Assembly (NCBI GenBank): GCA_916610825.1
Contig: OU744447.1
Span: forward strand, 30,702,561-30,766,560
Direction: 5' to 3'
From: Haliclystus octoradiatus
Taxonomy: Eukaryota > Cnidaria > Staurozoa > Stauromedusae > Haliclystidae
DNA length: 64,000 nt
Shown here: one piece after another, positions 24,230 to 35,112 of the stretch
Numbering within the stretch: the stretch's first letter is position 1
How the letters are laid out: every line of letters begins with the position of its first letter
The notes under the pieces: generated by a model
Database searches by the model: none
Told to the model about the DNA's origin: nothing
Seen by the model: the letters and a program-made list of their open reading frames with translations, nothing else
Program-made: the position numbers and the translations under genes

Positions 24230-24992
24230 ATTAAAAATCTCTGTAATATCAGCACTGAACGTTTAATCCTTCAAAAATTGTTTTCTTGGCTGACTCAACA
24301 AAAGCTTTGAATTGGATACGATCTATACAGTAGTTCACATAAATCTTTTGTGGAGTCAAGAATTGCTGAAATCCAAGAATCAATCTGGGTAGATGTCTTC
24401 CTCTATGTACCTAGTACTGAAAATCCAGCTGACAATCTTAGGAAACATATTACCATTAAACGACTAAAAGAATGGCAAAATTGTTCACAATTTCGGTCCG
24501 ATCCAAAGATTAAATTGATCCAAGCATTAAATCAAGGTATCAATTTCAAAGGAAAGAAATATAGGAAGTATATACTCCAACCATAATGTAGCCTGCGTCA
24601 CAGACCGCAATTCATTCGCGAAATAATAGGTATTGAACCGTGGTCTGTGACGCAGACTAACCATAATGATGATGCCGAGAAAATATTCAGAGGGGAGGGG
24701 TTCTTGGTAAAGCTATTTGGCTTACAAAATAAATTATTGTCCCAGATTCTCAATGTGCACAAAAATGGAGGTCAACGTTAGGCAATAAGTGAAATCGAAA
24801 AAGATGGTTTGCAAATCGTAAATATTGGCCGTTACCTGTGGCTGAAAGCCAATTGATGTTTTAGTATGCTGCACCAGAATCAATAGACTGCTATTAAACA
24901 GATTATGGACACTATGAGAGAGCTGCCAACAATCTGTACTATGAAGGAAAGCGACCATTTGAATTCATTGCTTTAGATTGTTTTGGACCCTA
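24230..24992 (+). pseudogene. BEL/Pao retrotransposon pol fragment
   Basis: Broken frames read ADSTKALNWIRS, SFVESRIAEIQES, WVDVFLYVPSTENPADNLR and, after an insertion, GKRPFEFIALDCFG. These are the RNase H-integrase junction motifs of BEL/Pao pol. Stops and frameshifts are frequent and no LTR was found nearby. A 71-bp transposon sits inside it at 24589-24659. Confidence 0.75.
24589..24659. mobile_element. 71-bp miniature of the TAGCCTGCG transposon family
   Basis: It starts TAGCCTGCGTCACAGACCGC and ends with the inverse of TAGTCTGCGTCACAGACCAC. The perfect 9-bp TSD ACCATAATG is at 24580-24588 and 24660-24668. It has the same termini and TSD length as 18230-19983. It interrupts the BEL/Pao fragment. 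Confidence 0.85.
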
Positions 24993-25065
24993 AAAAATAA
25001 AAGTTACCAGAAATAAAACAATCGAAGGTACTTATTCACCTGTTTGACCACGGTATTTTGGAGTG

Positions 25066-25175
25066 CAGGCTGTTGCGCCGAAAGTCCGTTGCGCTGAATG
25101 GTCGTTGCGCCTAAAATCGCTGCGCCGAATGGTCGTTGCGCCGAATGACACTGCACCGAGAGTCCTTTCGTCACG
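25066..25175. repeat. GTTGCGCCGAAAGTCC minisatellite, array 1
   Basis: About six degenerate ~16-bp units (GTTGCGCCGAAwGGTC type) are strikingly CpG-rich against the AT-rich background. They pair with array 2 at 25890-26125. Frames through them (repeating RRNGLSAQRPFGAT) are artefacts. Confidence 0.75.
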
Positions 25176-25889
25176 GAGATTATCACGGTCGTGAAAAAAG
25201 CTTTCTCCAAAATTATATCTGAATGGCCTCTGCACCATATAACATTGGCAGATATTGGGACCACAATTATTTTGTTTCCAGACGCTATACGAGTGAAACA
25301 ATTCAAATTTTTATGTCTAAACCCCTAAGAATTTAGCGTTTATGTACAATTTTTGTGCGATACATTATCAAGTTGATTACAACGTGTTATAAAAGTGAAA
25401 GGTATTAGCGATCGTTACTAACGGGACTCACGTTTATACTCGACTAGAGTACATATTGTATTGCTATTATCTGTCTTTCCTACGAACATAACAGCTAGGG
25501 TAGCTAGGGTACCGAAAAAATATGCAAATATGTCAAGCACTCCCACACTCGAAAGGTTGTATTTTTCGTATCAAAATTTAGCTAACAATTAGCTCACAAT
25601 TGCTCAGTGGTCAAATTTATGTTCACGCAGAAGTTTTCTGGAATAGCTTTTAGTGATTTCAAAAGCAGTAATGAAGTCTGGCAGAACATCAACACAAATA
25701 GAATTTCAAACTTCATTTCATTCTTAGAACTGGTTTAATACCTTAAATAAAGATGACGAATGTATGAAAGATGACGAATTTATGAATGATAGCTCACTAT
25801 ATGCTGAAACGTGATAAAATCACATCTCACTATACAGAAGCATGATTAAATCATGTCTCACTTTGTAGAAGATGCTGAATGTCGGCTTC

Positions 25890-26125
25890 CTTTGATGGTC
25901 GCTGCTCCGAATGTCCGTTGCGCCGAAAGGTTGTTGCGCTGAAAGGCCAATACGCCGAAATTCCGTTGCGCCGAAAAGCGTTGCGCCGAATGGTCGTTGC
26001 GCCGAAAGTCCGATACGCCGAAAGTCCATTGCGTCGAAAGTCCGTTGCGTCGAAAACGTCATTCGGCGCAACGGACTTTTGGCGCAACGACTTTTTTGTC
26101 GTATCGGACTTTCAGCGCAACGCGC
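25890..26125. repeat. GTTGCGCCGAAAGTCC minisatellite, array 2 with inversion
   Basis: About nine units run in the same orientation as array 1 (25890-26053). The array then flips: 26058-26125 carries the complement (CGGCGCAACGGACTTTTGG). The inverted part is complementary to array 1, so the two may be the tandem-repeat ends of one ~1.06-kb element. Confidence 0.75.
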
Positions 26126-26329
26126 CTGTAGCCCGTATTTTGAGTAGAGAACAAGGTCATCATCAATAAACAGAGATATAAGGTCCGCGATAAACCGGTT
26201 GCAAGGTCAGAAATAAAATAAGATGAGAATAAAGCTGTTGAGAGGTTATCATCTTGTGCAACGCCGTAATGTTGTAATATCAGTCCTGTGAAAACAAGTT
26301 ATTGTACTTGAAATTTATCAGGTTTCTGA

Positions 26330-26372
26330 ATAAATGATGATGACGATGATGATGTATGATGATGATGATATT
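26330..26372. repeat. GAT-rich microsatellite
   Basis: Short imperfect (GAT)n run downstream of the minus-strand LINE fragment. Confidence 0.7.
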
Positions 26373-26394
26373 TCGGTAACGGAAACCCATCATC

Positions 26395-27010
26395 TTAAAA
26401 TTGATCTTGAAGCTTTTGTGTGAGACGATTACGACTAACTGAATCAAAAGCCTTATGGAAATCTACAAAAACTGATAACATAGTACCTCGTTTTTCTTTA
26501 AATATTGTTTTGATGTTGTCGATAAGAATTCGCAATGGTGTGTTTTTACCTTCCTGGAAACCGAATTGATTCCATGATATCTTCTCGAACACATATTCGA
26601 TAATTTTTCTATTTAACCTATTTAACAGAAAAGTAAATACCTGCAAAGCACCAAAGTCGAGCTGTTCCTCTATACTATAGTTACCATGTTCTATTATTCC
26701 TCTTTTAACTTTGTAAAGAATTTTGATTATGCTATCTTTCCATCGAAGAGGAATTCGTCCAGTTCTTAAACATCAGTAACCAGCTGTATAATTTAGTCCA
26801 CAATGGTACAAGCTGATTTGCTGGCTGACATATATAGATGTTCGTTCGTGATGTGATGTCTTGCAGCTTTCTTCTCTGATGTTTAAGAATTGTGTCCAAT
26901 ACTTTTTCTTCAGATATTGGGGGTGCACGTTTTTCAAAGTTCAGAAAAGATTTAAGTTATACTTAACAATTTTTGAGGTATACATTTTAAATAATGCAAT
27001 TTTGATTTTG
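26395..27010 (-). pseudogene. LINE reverse transcriptase fragment
   Basis: The minus strand encodes pieces of a non-LTR RT: RWKDSIIKILYK, then FGFQEGKNTPLRILIDNIKT and SVFVDFHKAFDSVSR (the F.DF.KAFD catalytic block A), followed by a stop. Upstream frames are interrupted. The F[AV]DF.KAFDS block suggests an RTE/craniate-like LINE; the clade is not certain. Confidence 0.7.
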
Positions 27011-27259
27011 CCTCAATTTATTTCTCGTTTATTTTCAGGGTAATATGTCCTTTTTAAAAATATTTGGGATATCTTTGTCATGATCTGAAACATTTTTATG
27101 GTAATCTTCACAATGAGTTCGATTCTAAATAACTCGTCGAAGATAGCCTGCTTGCATTGGATTAAAGCCTATCTCAACATGTAAATAGACTTTCGTTGCA
27201 CTTTGGTTAAGATGGGTTTTAGAATGCACGCAGTAGTCAAAGTACAATGGAAGTTACTC

Positions 27260-28130
27260 CTAATCACATTGGGAAAAATTGCTCGAGCCATCAAAAGACT
27301 CTAATCTGAATGGTGCTCTTGGCCAAGATAATATTCCTGTATTAGGTCTCCCATCAATACTGATAGATATCGTGGGACATACCTTTCTTTTTACTGTAAA
27401 TGCAGGCGAATCACCTACAAAATGACGACAATCGCTAATATCATCAACACCAAAGAAGGGGTAATAAAATGCTGTAAGCAATATGCGGGGAATTTCACTG
27501 ATGTGCAGCTGCCCGAAGATCTACAACGTGGATGTTATTGAGAAGAATCCAAACTTCAATTGTACCAAAGCTGGATTCCTTCCGAATCGATTTCACGAAA
27601 GTATTTGACTGAAGCAAAGGTCGATAAAGACACTGGTCAACTGTTTAATGCATCGTCTAGAGTACTACAAGGTGACTCTCTTTCGCCGTTTCTCTTTATT
27701 TTGTTCTGGCTGCTGTTCTTCGGGATGCAAAGCTTGGAGGTTATACTGTAGGGCATATGCGTAGTTCAAGATATCTGGAAATCGGTATACCCTACCTGAC
27801 ATATGCTTTGCTCTTCTATTTAATACAAATGAAGCATACCAAGATGCTGTAAACATAATCTATCATTGAGCTATACACATCTGGATTGAGAATCAATGCA
27901 TCCAAGATAAAAACCTTGCATGTTGGTCATACGTCACTCCTGGCTATTTCCCCTCCCTCTTTCGTAGTCCTAGTGTAAAAGTTGTTAGTAATTAGTCGAT
28001 AGTGATATCCAGGTGTTAAGTTTCATTATAACATAGCTAGCTTCCTCATAGCAGCAGTAACTCAATGTTTGTAGGTATGTATCACGCTTCTCCGTCTTAG
28101 GACACTGCGTGGTCGAACAGTAACACAATA
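27260..28130 (+). pseudogene. Second LINE RT remnant, opposite strand
   Basis: Plus-strand pieces: LGQDNIPV (K.A.G.DNIP-type block), RVLQGDSLSPFLFIL (RT block B') and a degenerate LTYALLFYLIQ where the YADD box should be, then SGLRINASKIKTLHVGH. It has multiple stops and deletions. Reads like an RTE-type element. It is not continuous with the minus-strand fragment. Confidence 0.65.
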
Positions 28131-28249
28131 TAGCTAATCCCACTTCCATTCTAATGGTATATCCTCTTAATTAAGCAACATGTGGACATTCCCAGAAACC
28201 TGAAGCTAAAGCAATACAGCATGTTAACGCATCACATTTTATACGTTCA

Positions 28250-28345
28250 CCAACCGGGACATTCCGGTTTTGAACTCTTTACCCGAGGAAGTGGTTAGCG
28301 CAACCTCTCTTGCTGTTTTCAAATTTAGTTTAAAAATCTGCTGAA
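28250..28345 (+). pseudogene. C-terminal tail of a CR1/jockey-type LINE
   Basis: The reading frame IPVLNSLPEEVVSATSLAVF, then KFSLK, is the conserved WNSLPEEVV..SL..FK..L end of many non-LTR retrotransposon ORF2 proteins. Only this short tail is present, directly before the BEL/Pao 5' LTR. Confidence 0.6.
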
Positions 28346-28691
28346 ATACTAGAGATGGTTGAAAATGAGCTCTGTTACTACGGATAAAAGCGGTACCCGT
28401 TCTAATCGTATAACAGCGAGGAGCAGGACTGTCGACAATGTTTCCAGGAATCCATTGCTTCCTTGTTGACGTTGGAGGAGGTTTAGAAAACGCAGATGCT
28501 CCATGAGGTAGATTTGGTAGTGATTGATGTGATGATTTATCATACTGTGATTTCTGATGTAAACGTAACTCTCTTACTTATCTTTGCATTTGAGTAGATT
28601 CCACATTGCTTGGTGTTAAATGTTGTGGATGACTAAGAATAATACTGATGGTATGACATCCCTGGAAATTAATAAATCAGTTATATGTTAG

Positions 28692-28765
28692 TTCTCCTTC
28701 TGTCTTGGCCTCCTTCGCTAAGGAGTCAGAAATGAGATGTGCGCATGCGCATCGTATGACCAGTG
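28692..28765. repeat. DIRS left inverted terminal repeat
   Basis: Starts TTCTCCTTCTGTCTTGG and contains TGCGCATGCGCATCGTATGA. Its inverse occurs in the ICR (outer part) and in the right terminus (inner part). Confidence 0.8.
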
Positions 28766-29160
28766 CAAAGTGAATCGTTGACACGACCGGTCACGCGAAA
28801 AAATGGCAAACCAGAAAACGAACAATACCGAAGTTTCTGTCGTTTCTGAGTCAAATCTAACGGCAGATGAATCGATGAAAAAGTTTGCAACCATGTTTGA
28901 TAGCATGCACGCAACTTTGCAGTCATTTTCATCGAGTTTGCAAAAGAAGATTGATGACAATTTGTCTGCCTCTCGATCGAATGACCAACCTGATACTTCG
29001 ACGCCTTCGACCAAAAGAAAATGGACTGTAAGCGATAGCCAGTCTAATAAGTTGGAATCAAGTGGTACAGACACAGACTTGGAAGAGGACCCCTCTGATA
29101 AGTTAATGTCATCTGCAACAAAGATTTTATCAAAAGATAATAATGGAGATTTAGTTGAGG

Positions 29161-30988
29161 CATAGATTATAGAATACAGGGATTGGCAACTAAGGTCTGG
29201 GCACGAAATATGTTTTTGTTTGAGATTTACCGGAAACACGTGTTCTTGAGCCGACACAGAATTGTGTGACAAATTTGCACAAGTGTCATTATACAACAAC
29301 GCGGTCGACTGTTCTACTCATTTTATCATCATCGTTCATATCTTCAAGCTGGCTAGTAAAAGTACACTTGATTATTTCATTATTTTGCAATGGATGGTCA
29401 ATTAAATAGCAATGATTTTCAGTACCTCGAATTTTTTAAACGTGAAAGGCGACGAAGAAAATGGCGAACTCTATCGGTGAAAGTTTAGAAAAGCGCGCCT
29501 ACAGAGAAGTTTACGTTAATGCTAATATTGCTGAAGGATTTGGAAAACTAAAGGTGGTTTAACGGTGTCCGTAACCCTTCACACACGATCAAAACACACT
29601 GATATAAAATTATCCATCGAATCGATGAAGATGAAGGTTTATCAACTTAATTTATTCACGACCAAATGACTCTACTCTTCTCAAAAGTTACTACGAATGA
29701 GTAAATATTTCTTCGAACATTTCTGGAGATGTGTCAAATATATTCAATGATTTTGATCTATTCCCTACAAATCTTCGCGGCAGTAATAAAAACATCTATC
29801 TGAAATTCATTGCGTGGATGAGCACCTTCGGGAAGTCTATTTATTATTGTTGTGGAACTGTGTAAAAGAATTTATAGTAATTTATTCATAAGGAGATCAA
29901 AAGTTTGAATGTTTTGCAAATCCCAAAAGTTTAATCTACCTGGGATGTAGTAGCACAACACTCTGGTTTAGAAGATAACAATCAAAATACTGAGGATTTT
30001 ATGTTTTATTTTTCTACACGTATTATATTTTATTATATGAAGTGAGATGATTTTCGTACACGAACGGCATGGGCTTACTGCTTGTAACTTGAAAGAGAAA
30101 ATGGAATTGAAAAAGAAATCGCTAAGGAACAAATTAAAAAAATTCAAACTTTGAAGTAACAGCAAGTGAACATTAATTGAATAATAAGGTGAACATCCAT
30201 AATTTGATATTGTATAAAATTCATTGTAAATGTGAGTGTAACATAACGTAATTACAAATGTAATACATCGACACTGAATGTTTTCAGAAGTGTTTTAATT
30301 TACCATACCAGTTATCGATATTGCAACCATATCTTGTTCATTCTGTGTATTGCTTGCTAAATGTTTGTAGTATATTCATTCCCTCTGCTGTGATACATAC
30401 ACTATACGGATTATTTGTTATGTGATGAAAATTGTTGAGTGTATTTTGTGCTACTTGTATGTCGTAGACCTATATAGGCCGCCTAGCCGTAAACTGTACT
30501 CCTCTCATTTAGAAGCGCAATTATTTTATAGTGAACATTTCAGCTTGATTTTGATTTGTTAGTTATAAGTGTATTTGTAGATTAATTCAATCACGACAAT
30601 CACATACATTTTCTTTTTCAAAGTTACAAACATTAATTTGCAATTTGCAAAAGTGATCAAAGCAATATTTTGGTGAAATATACCGCAAAACATGGTGAAT
30701 TAAATTGGCCATATCTACTCGCTATTTTGTTTAAACGTAATTAAATTGTCATGGACATTCAAAGTAAGCTCTATTTAACATTGTCAAAACATAAAACTTC
30801 AAAAAAAATATTAAGCTACGTAGGATATTATAGTTTGCAAGTTACGAAGATTACAAGGTTTTGACTGCATCGTTGTAATCTTGTGTCGGCTCAAGATCAC
30901 GTGACTGCGTTTCGCGCCAAATTCAACATAATCTGACTGCGCGGCCGAGAACAATAGAGTTGCCAATCACTGTATTCTATAATCTATG
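29161..30988. mobile_element. 1828-bp non-autonomous TIR transposon (P-like or hAT-like) inside DIRS gag
   Basis: The 31-bp TIRs (29161-29191 and the inverse of 30958-30988) differ at one base and start CATAGATTATAG. The 7-bp TSD GTTGAGG is at 29154-29160 and 30989-30995. A subterminal inverted block (CACGTGwTCTTGAGCCGACA) strengthens the pairing. CA ends with a 7-8-bp TSD fit P-type elements, but no transposase or THAP domain is visible. The longest sensible frame is a basic 32-codon ORF at ~29390. The gag stop (GAGGCATAG) is created by this insertion. Confidence 0.85.
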
Positions 30989-30995
30989 GTTGAGG

Positions 30996-31107
30996 TTGAC
31001 TGATCTATAAGTCCCGCTTTGATATACCGCAATTTGTCGAGCGGTAAGCTTACCACTTACCAACATATCAAAATCGTCAAAGTAAAAGTGAGACTTGGGC
31101 AAGTCAA
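30996..31107. mobile_element. 112-bp MITE, copy 2 (TTGACT family), inside DIRS gag
   Basis: Ends TTGACTGATC...AAGTCCCGCTTT and the inverse of TTGACTTGCCCAAGTCTCAC match the MITE at 12947-13057, including the internal CACTTACCAACATAT. GTTGAGG flanks both sides (30989-30995 and 31110-31116). The 9-mer TAGTTGAGG before the larger element and TGGTTGAGG after this MITE suggest it inserted first, with a 9-bp TSD. Confidence 0.75.
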
Positions 31108-31817
31108 TGGTTGAGGGAGATCTGTTGCTCAACGAAATTGTGAAAGAACTTCGCCCTCCGGAATCCGGAAGTCGTTGGCGGTACCGTTGGTGAACAGCTT
31201 AGCACAGTTTTTACAACACTTTGGGGCGGCAACCTGTCAAAACCAAAACTGGATGCGCTGTTGGCAAAATATCCCCGACCCGGGAATTGCCCACGCTTCA
31301 CTACTCCAAGAGTGAATCCTACTATTTGGTAGGTATTAGGAAATGGACAGCGTACCACGGATTTGAGAATGGCTAATATACAACAAGTCATGAACACTAC
31401 CGCCTCAGTATTAACAACTATGGCTGATCGACTGATGAAGGTACGTGACAGTAAGACAACTCTGCAACCTGCTGAGTCTGATTCACTGATCCGTACCACA
31501 ATGGATTCTGTGGCTTTTCTTGGACATGGGAATGAAAACCTTTCAACCCAGCGGAAATGAAACATCAAGCCAGCGTTAGATGATGATCTGCTTCCTCTGT
31601 GCAATAAGAGTTTTCCAGACTCAAACGTGCTATTTGGAGATGATCTGCAGACGGAGATTACATCTGCGAAGACAGAAAGCCGTTTACGGAATTCGGTTGG
31701 GAAGCGACCCGCTAAACAACCACGTCCAGATGGTGAAGGTCCATCATCATCTGGTCAACAACAGAATTTTCGTCCTCGTTCTCGCTCGAATCACGACCGC
31801 TCAAGATCGTCGAGGTA

Positions 31818-33660
31818 TTGGCAGAGCAAGAAGAAATACAAAGAGAAGGCGAAATACAAGAAGGACAACAAGTGAAAAATCCTCTTACAAGTTTTCAGGT
31901 AACTGATTTAATTAATAATGTTGAAATATTGAACAATTATTTTACAAATTTGGTATCAACATTTACTGGGGGTAGATTACAATATTATTCACGTGTATGG
32001 GAAACATTTACCTCTGATGAGGAAATACTTGACGCAGTCAAAGGGCTACATATTGACCTTGAAGGACATTGTCCTGAAAAGTCTCATGTCCGTACACACA
32101 ATTTCACCCCTACTGAAAGTATGTTTATTCATGCTGAAATTGAGACATTAAAAAGGGGGTGATAGTGAAATCTCAACCTGAGATTGGGGAATTTGTGTCC
32201 CCTATATTTCTACGAGAGAAAAAAGATGGGACGTATGGAATGATTTTAAATTTGAAGAATTTTATTTCTAATGTGGTTTACAATCATTTTAAAATGGATA
32301 CTATTTGGACAGCGTTACGCCTCGTAACACCAGAGTGCTACATGGCATCTATTGACTTGAAAGATGCATATTACTCAGTACCAGTGTCACCAAGTCACCA
32401 AAAGTATTTAAAATTTTCTTGGCAGGACGAACTTTACAAATATGTGTGCCTACCTATGGGATTTTCGTCAGGGCCACGAGTGTTTACAAAATTACTCAAA
32501 CCTGTTTTCTCTACATTAAGACAGCAGGGTCATCTGTCATCTGCTTATATTGATGACTCTATCTTATTAGGGGACACACTGGATGCCTGCATGACAAATG
32601 TAGTTGATACTTTAACATGCTTGGATTCATTAGGGTTTGTTATTCACCCTACGAAATCAGTATTTATTCCAATTCAAGAAATTACTTATCTTGGGTTTGT
32701 GATCAATTCTAATACAATGCAAGTACATCTTACCCCAGAAAGGGGGGCCAAAATAAAGGCCATGTGTTTAAAGCTGATTCGTACCAGCAAATTTAGTATT
32801 AGAGATTTGGCTAGAGTAATTGGAACTATAATTGCTACTTTCCCAGCGTCACCGCTTGGTCCATTACATTATCGTATGCTCGAGAGTAATAAGATAGAAG
32901 CTCTACGGGCCCACCGGGGTAGCTATGACGGTAATGTGAAATTAACGCAACCTGCGATTGAGGAGCTAAATTGGTGGATAGATACTGTTACAACTATGTA
33001 CAGTCCTATCAATCGACCACCACCAACAACCATAATGTCAACAGATGCCTCCGGTAGTGGTTGGGGTTGCTCTTTTGGCAATAGAAAAACCAATGGGTTT
33101 TGGTCTACCCAGGAAAGTAGCGAGCATATTAATTATTTAGAAACACTAGCTGTATTCCTTTCCTTGCAATCATTTAAATCTGACATAAAAGGTCAGCATG
33201 TGCAAGTTATGATCGATAATGCTACAGCTGAAGCAGTTATTAATAAAATGGGAACTAGCCATTCTGATAAGCTTAAAAAAATTGCTAAAGATTTGTGGGT
33301 GTGGTGTATCAATAATGACATTTGGATAACTATCTCACATATTCCGGGTGCTCAGAATGTAGAATTTGATTATCAATCTCTAAGAAAGAAAGCAATATTG
33401 AATGGCACCTTTGTCCTAAATTATTTCAATCCGCAATCAAAAAAGCTAGAATAACACCAACTATTGATCTTTTTGCGTCGAGAATTAATAACCAGCTTGA
33501 TAAGTATGTGTCATACAAGCCTGACCCAGGTGCATTTGCTGTGAATGCATTTCACATATGCTGGACACATCATATTTTTTATGCTTTTCCTCCTTTTAGT
33601 CTAATTATGAGAGTGCTCCAGAAACTGGAGTCGGAGGAGGCAACGGACTAATAGTCGTAC
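31818..33660 (+). pseudogene. DIRS reverse transcriptase-RNase H
   Basis: The N-terminal part (31818-32162) runs into the main RT frame (32159-33454) across an A-run that appears one base short. RT blocks: GEFVSPIFLREKKDGTYG, ASIDLKDAYYSVPVS (block A), CLPMGFSSGPRVFTKLLKP (B), SAYIDDSILLG (C, catalytic YIDD intact), YLGFVINS. RNase H: IMSTDASGSGWGCSFGN with LETLAVFLSL and a later MIDNATAEAV. A further frame change near 33430 leads to ARITPTIDLFASRINNQLDK and VVPYWPTQPWWPKL, the typical DIRS RT C-terminus overlapping the recombinase start. Confidence 0.88.
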
Positions 33661-34174
33661 CGTACTGGCCAACACAACCTTGGTGGCCCAAGTTGACCCA
33701 ACTTATGGCAGACCATCCCATTATGTTGCCGAGGAACAAACACACCGTGTATCATCCTCAGAAGCTCGAACATCACCCTCTTCACAAGACAATTACATTA
33801 TTACTTTGTTATGTGACGGGAAGCAAGAGACGGTTGCAGGATTTTTGGAAACTGCTTCCTCTGTCATCATGACATCATGGCGTGAATCTACCAAAAGACA
33901 GTACAAACCGTATATTATTAAATGGCAAAAGTACTGTGAGTTGTGGAAGATTGATAAACTTTGTCCATCTATAGAGCAAGGTGTGAATTTTCTAGGCGAA
34001 CTGTATAATTCTGGGATTGGCTATAGTGCTATAAACACTGCTCGCAGTGCATTATCACTTGCTATACCAGTACACGGAAATCTAGCCTGCCTATAGTGTG
34101 TAGATTTATGAAAGGTGTATTCCAATTGAGACCCTCATTGCCTAGAAAAACTAAAGAAAAGTGTTAAAGGATCA

Positions 34175-34888
34175 ATGATTACAACAAAAGGGAAAACAAC
34201 CTCGATCGAAGTGCCGAATGAAAAGCTAGCCAGCATAAAATCATCCTTAAGTAAAGGTAAAATTACCTACAAAGAAATAAAAAAAAGAGATCCAGTCGCA
34301 ATTATTCCAAATGTTCCGAAATGGATGACATCTAAAGCTATCCATGATTCATTGCTTGCTGACAATCCAGACATTTTTGAGAGTCAAAATGACATTATTA
34401 ATTTATATCTGTTTCCAACAAAAGAGAATGCTCTTGATCAAAGAGTATCCTTACGACTAGCATCCAAAGCATTCTCTAAGCTTGCCGAGAACAACATGTG
34501 GCTAAGACTTGATTCAATACTAAATGTCTGCGCCTATCCAGATCTGAAGCCGATTCGATGTTTTCATTGTGGCCGTCTTGGTCACAGTACAAAAAATTGT
34601 GAAATGATTGACGAAGAGTCAATTTGCTTTGATTGTGGTGATCAACATCCACTGGACGGGAAAAAGAAATGCAGCAGGAAAGAAAGAAAATGTGCCGCGT
34701 GCTGCAAATCGAAGGCATTCCAATGCAAAGCAACATCGCATCACACCTTCGATGGCAGTTGCCCACTACTACTCTTACACATAAAACGCAACATCGGAAA
34801 TACAACTTTCACAAACGCCACTTATGGAATCATCGAAAAACAACTTCAGCATATGACCCAAACAAAATACCGCAATGCCCATCAATAA
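34175..34888 (+). CDS. LINE ORF1, zinc-knuckle nucleic-acid-binding protein
   Basis: The 237-aa ORF has an N-terminal charged region, an RRM-like middle (AIIPNVPKWMTSKAIHDSL) and a Cys-rich C-terminus with CFHCGRLGHSTKNC, CFDCGDQHPLDGKKKC and a third CAAC...C cluster. This is the gag-like chaperone of non-LTR retrotransposons, binding element RNA. The frame is intact, with ATG 18 nt inside the element. Confidence 0.8.
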   Translation: MITTKGKTTSIEVPNEKLASIKSSLSKGKITYKEIKKRDPVAIIPNVPKWMTSKAIHDSLLADNPDIFESQNDIINLYLFPTKENALDQRVSLRLASKAFSKLAENNMWLRLDSILNVCAYPDLKPIRCFHCGRLGHSTKNCEMIDEESICFDCGDQHPLDGKKKCSRKERKCAACCKSKAFQCKATSHHTFDGSCPLLLLHIKRNIGNTTFTNATYGIIEKQLQHMTQTKYRNAHQ

Positions 34889-35112
34889 TCAACAATTCCA
34901 AATATCAACTGGTTTATTTAACTCATCCATCAGTAAATATCAAGTAACTACGACTAACACCAAAACAAAACTTTATAAAAAATTGAAGCATATCGTATTA
35001 TCCACCATAAACAATTTGTATGTCACAATAACTACATTATTCACTATTCGCTACTGTACTCAAATGTTTTTCACAGATCAACCAATGCTTTATAACACTT
35101 ATCTATCTAATA

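Larger units (their letters stand above)
28803..31875 (+). pseudogene. DIRS gag, interrupted
   Basis: The first part (28803-29160) starts MANQKTNNTEVSVV and is cut at residue ~120 by two transposons. The frame resumes at ~31117 (GDLLLNEIVKELRPP) and shows DIRS-gag motifs: GGTVGEQLSTVF, LSKPKLDALLAKYPRPGNCP, TTPRVNPTIW, RMANIQQVMNTTASVL. The end is in another frame (PALDDDLLPLCNKSFPDSNV, ending in a basic RSRSNHDRSRSSRY tail at 31875). Frameshifts around 31220 and 31560 break it beyond the insertions. Confidence 0.8.

Noticed and set aside
25820..26169. Overlapping 78-100-codon frames reading repeated RRNGLSAQ / FGAT units
   Set aside because: Artefacts of the GTTGCGCCGAAAGTCC minisatellite, open in several frames on both strands.
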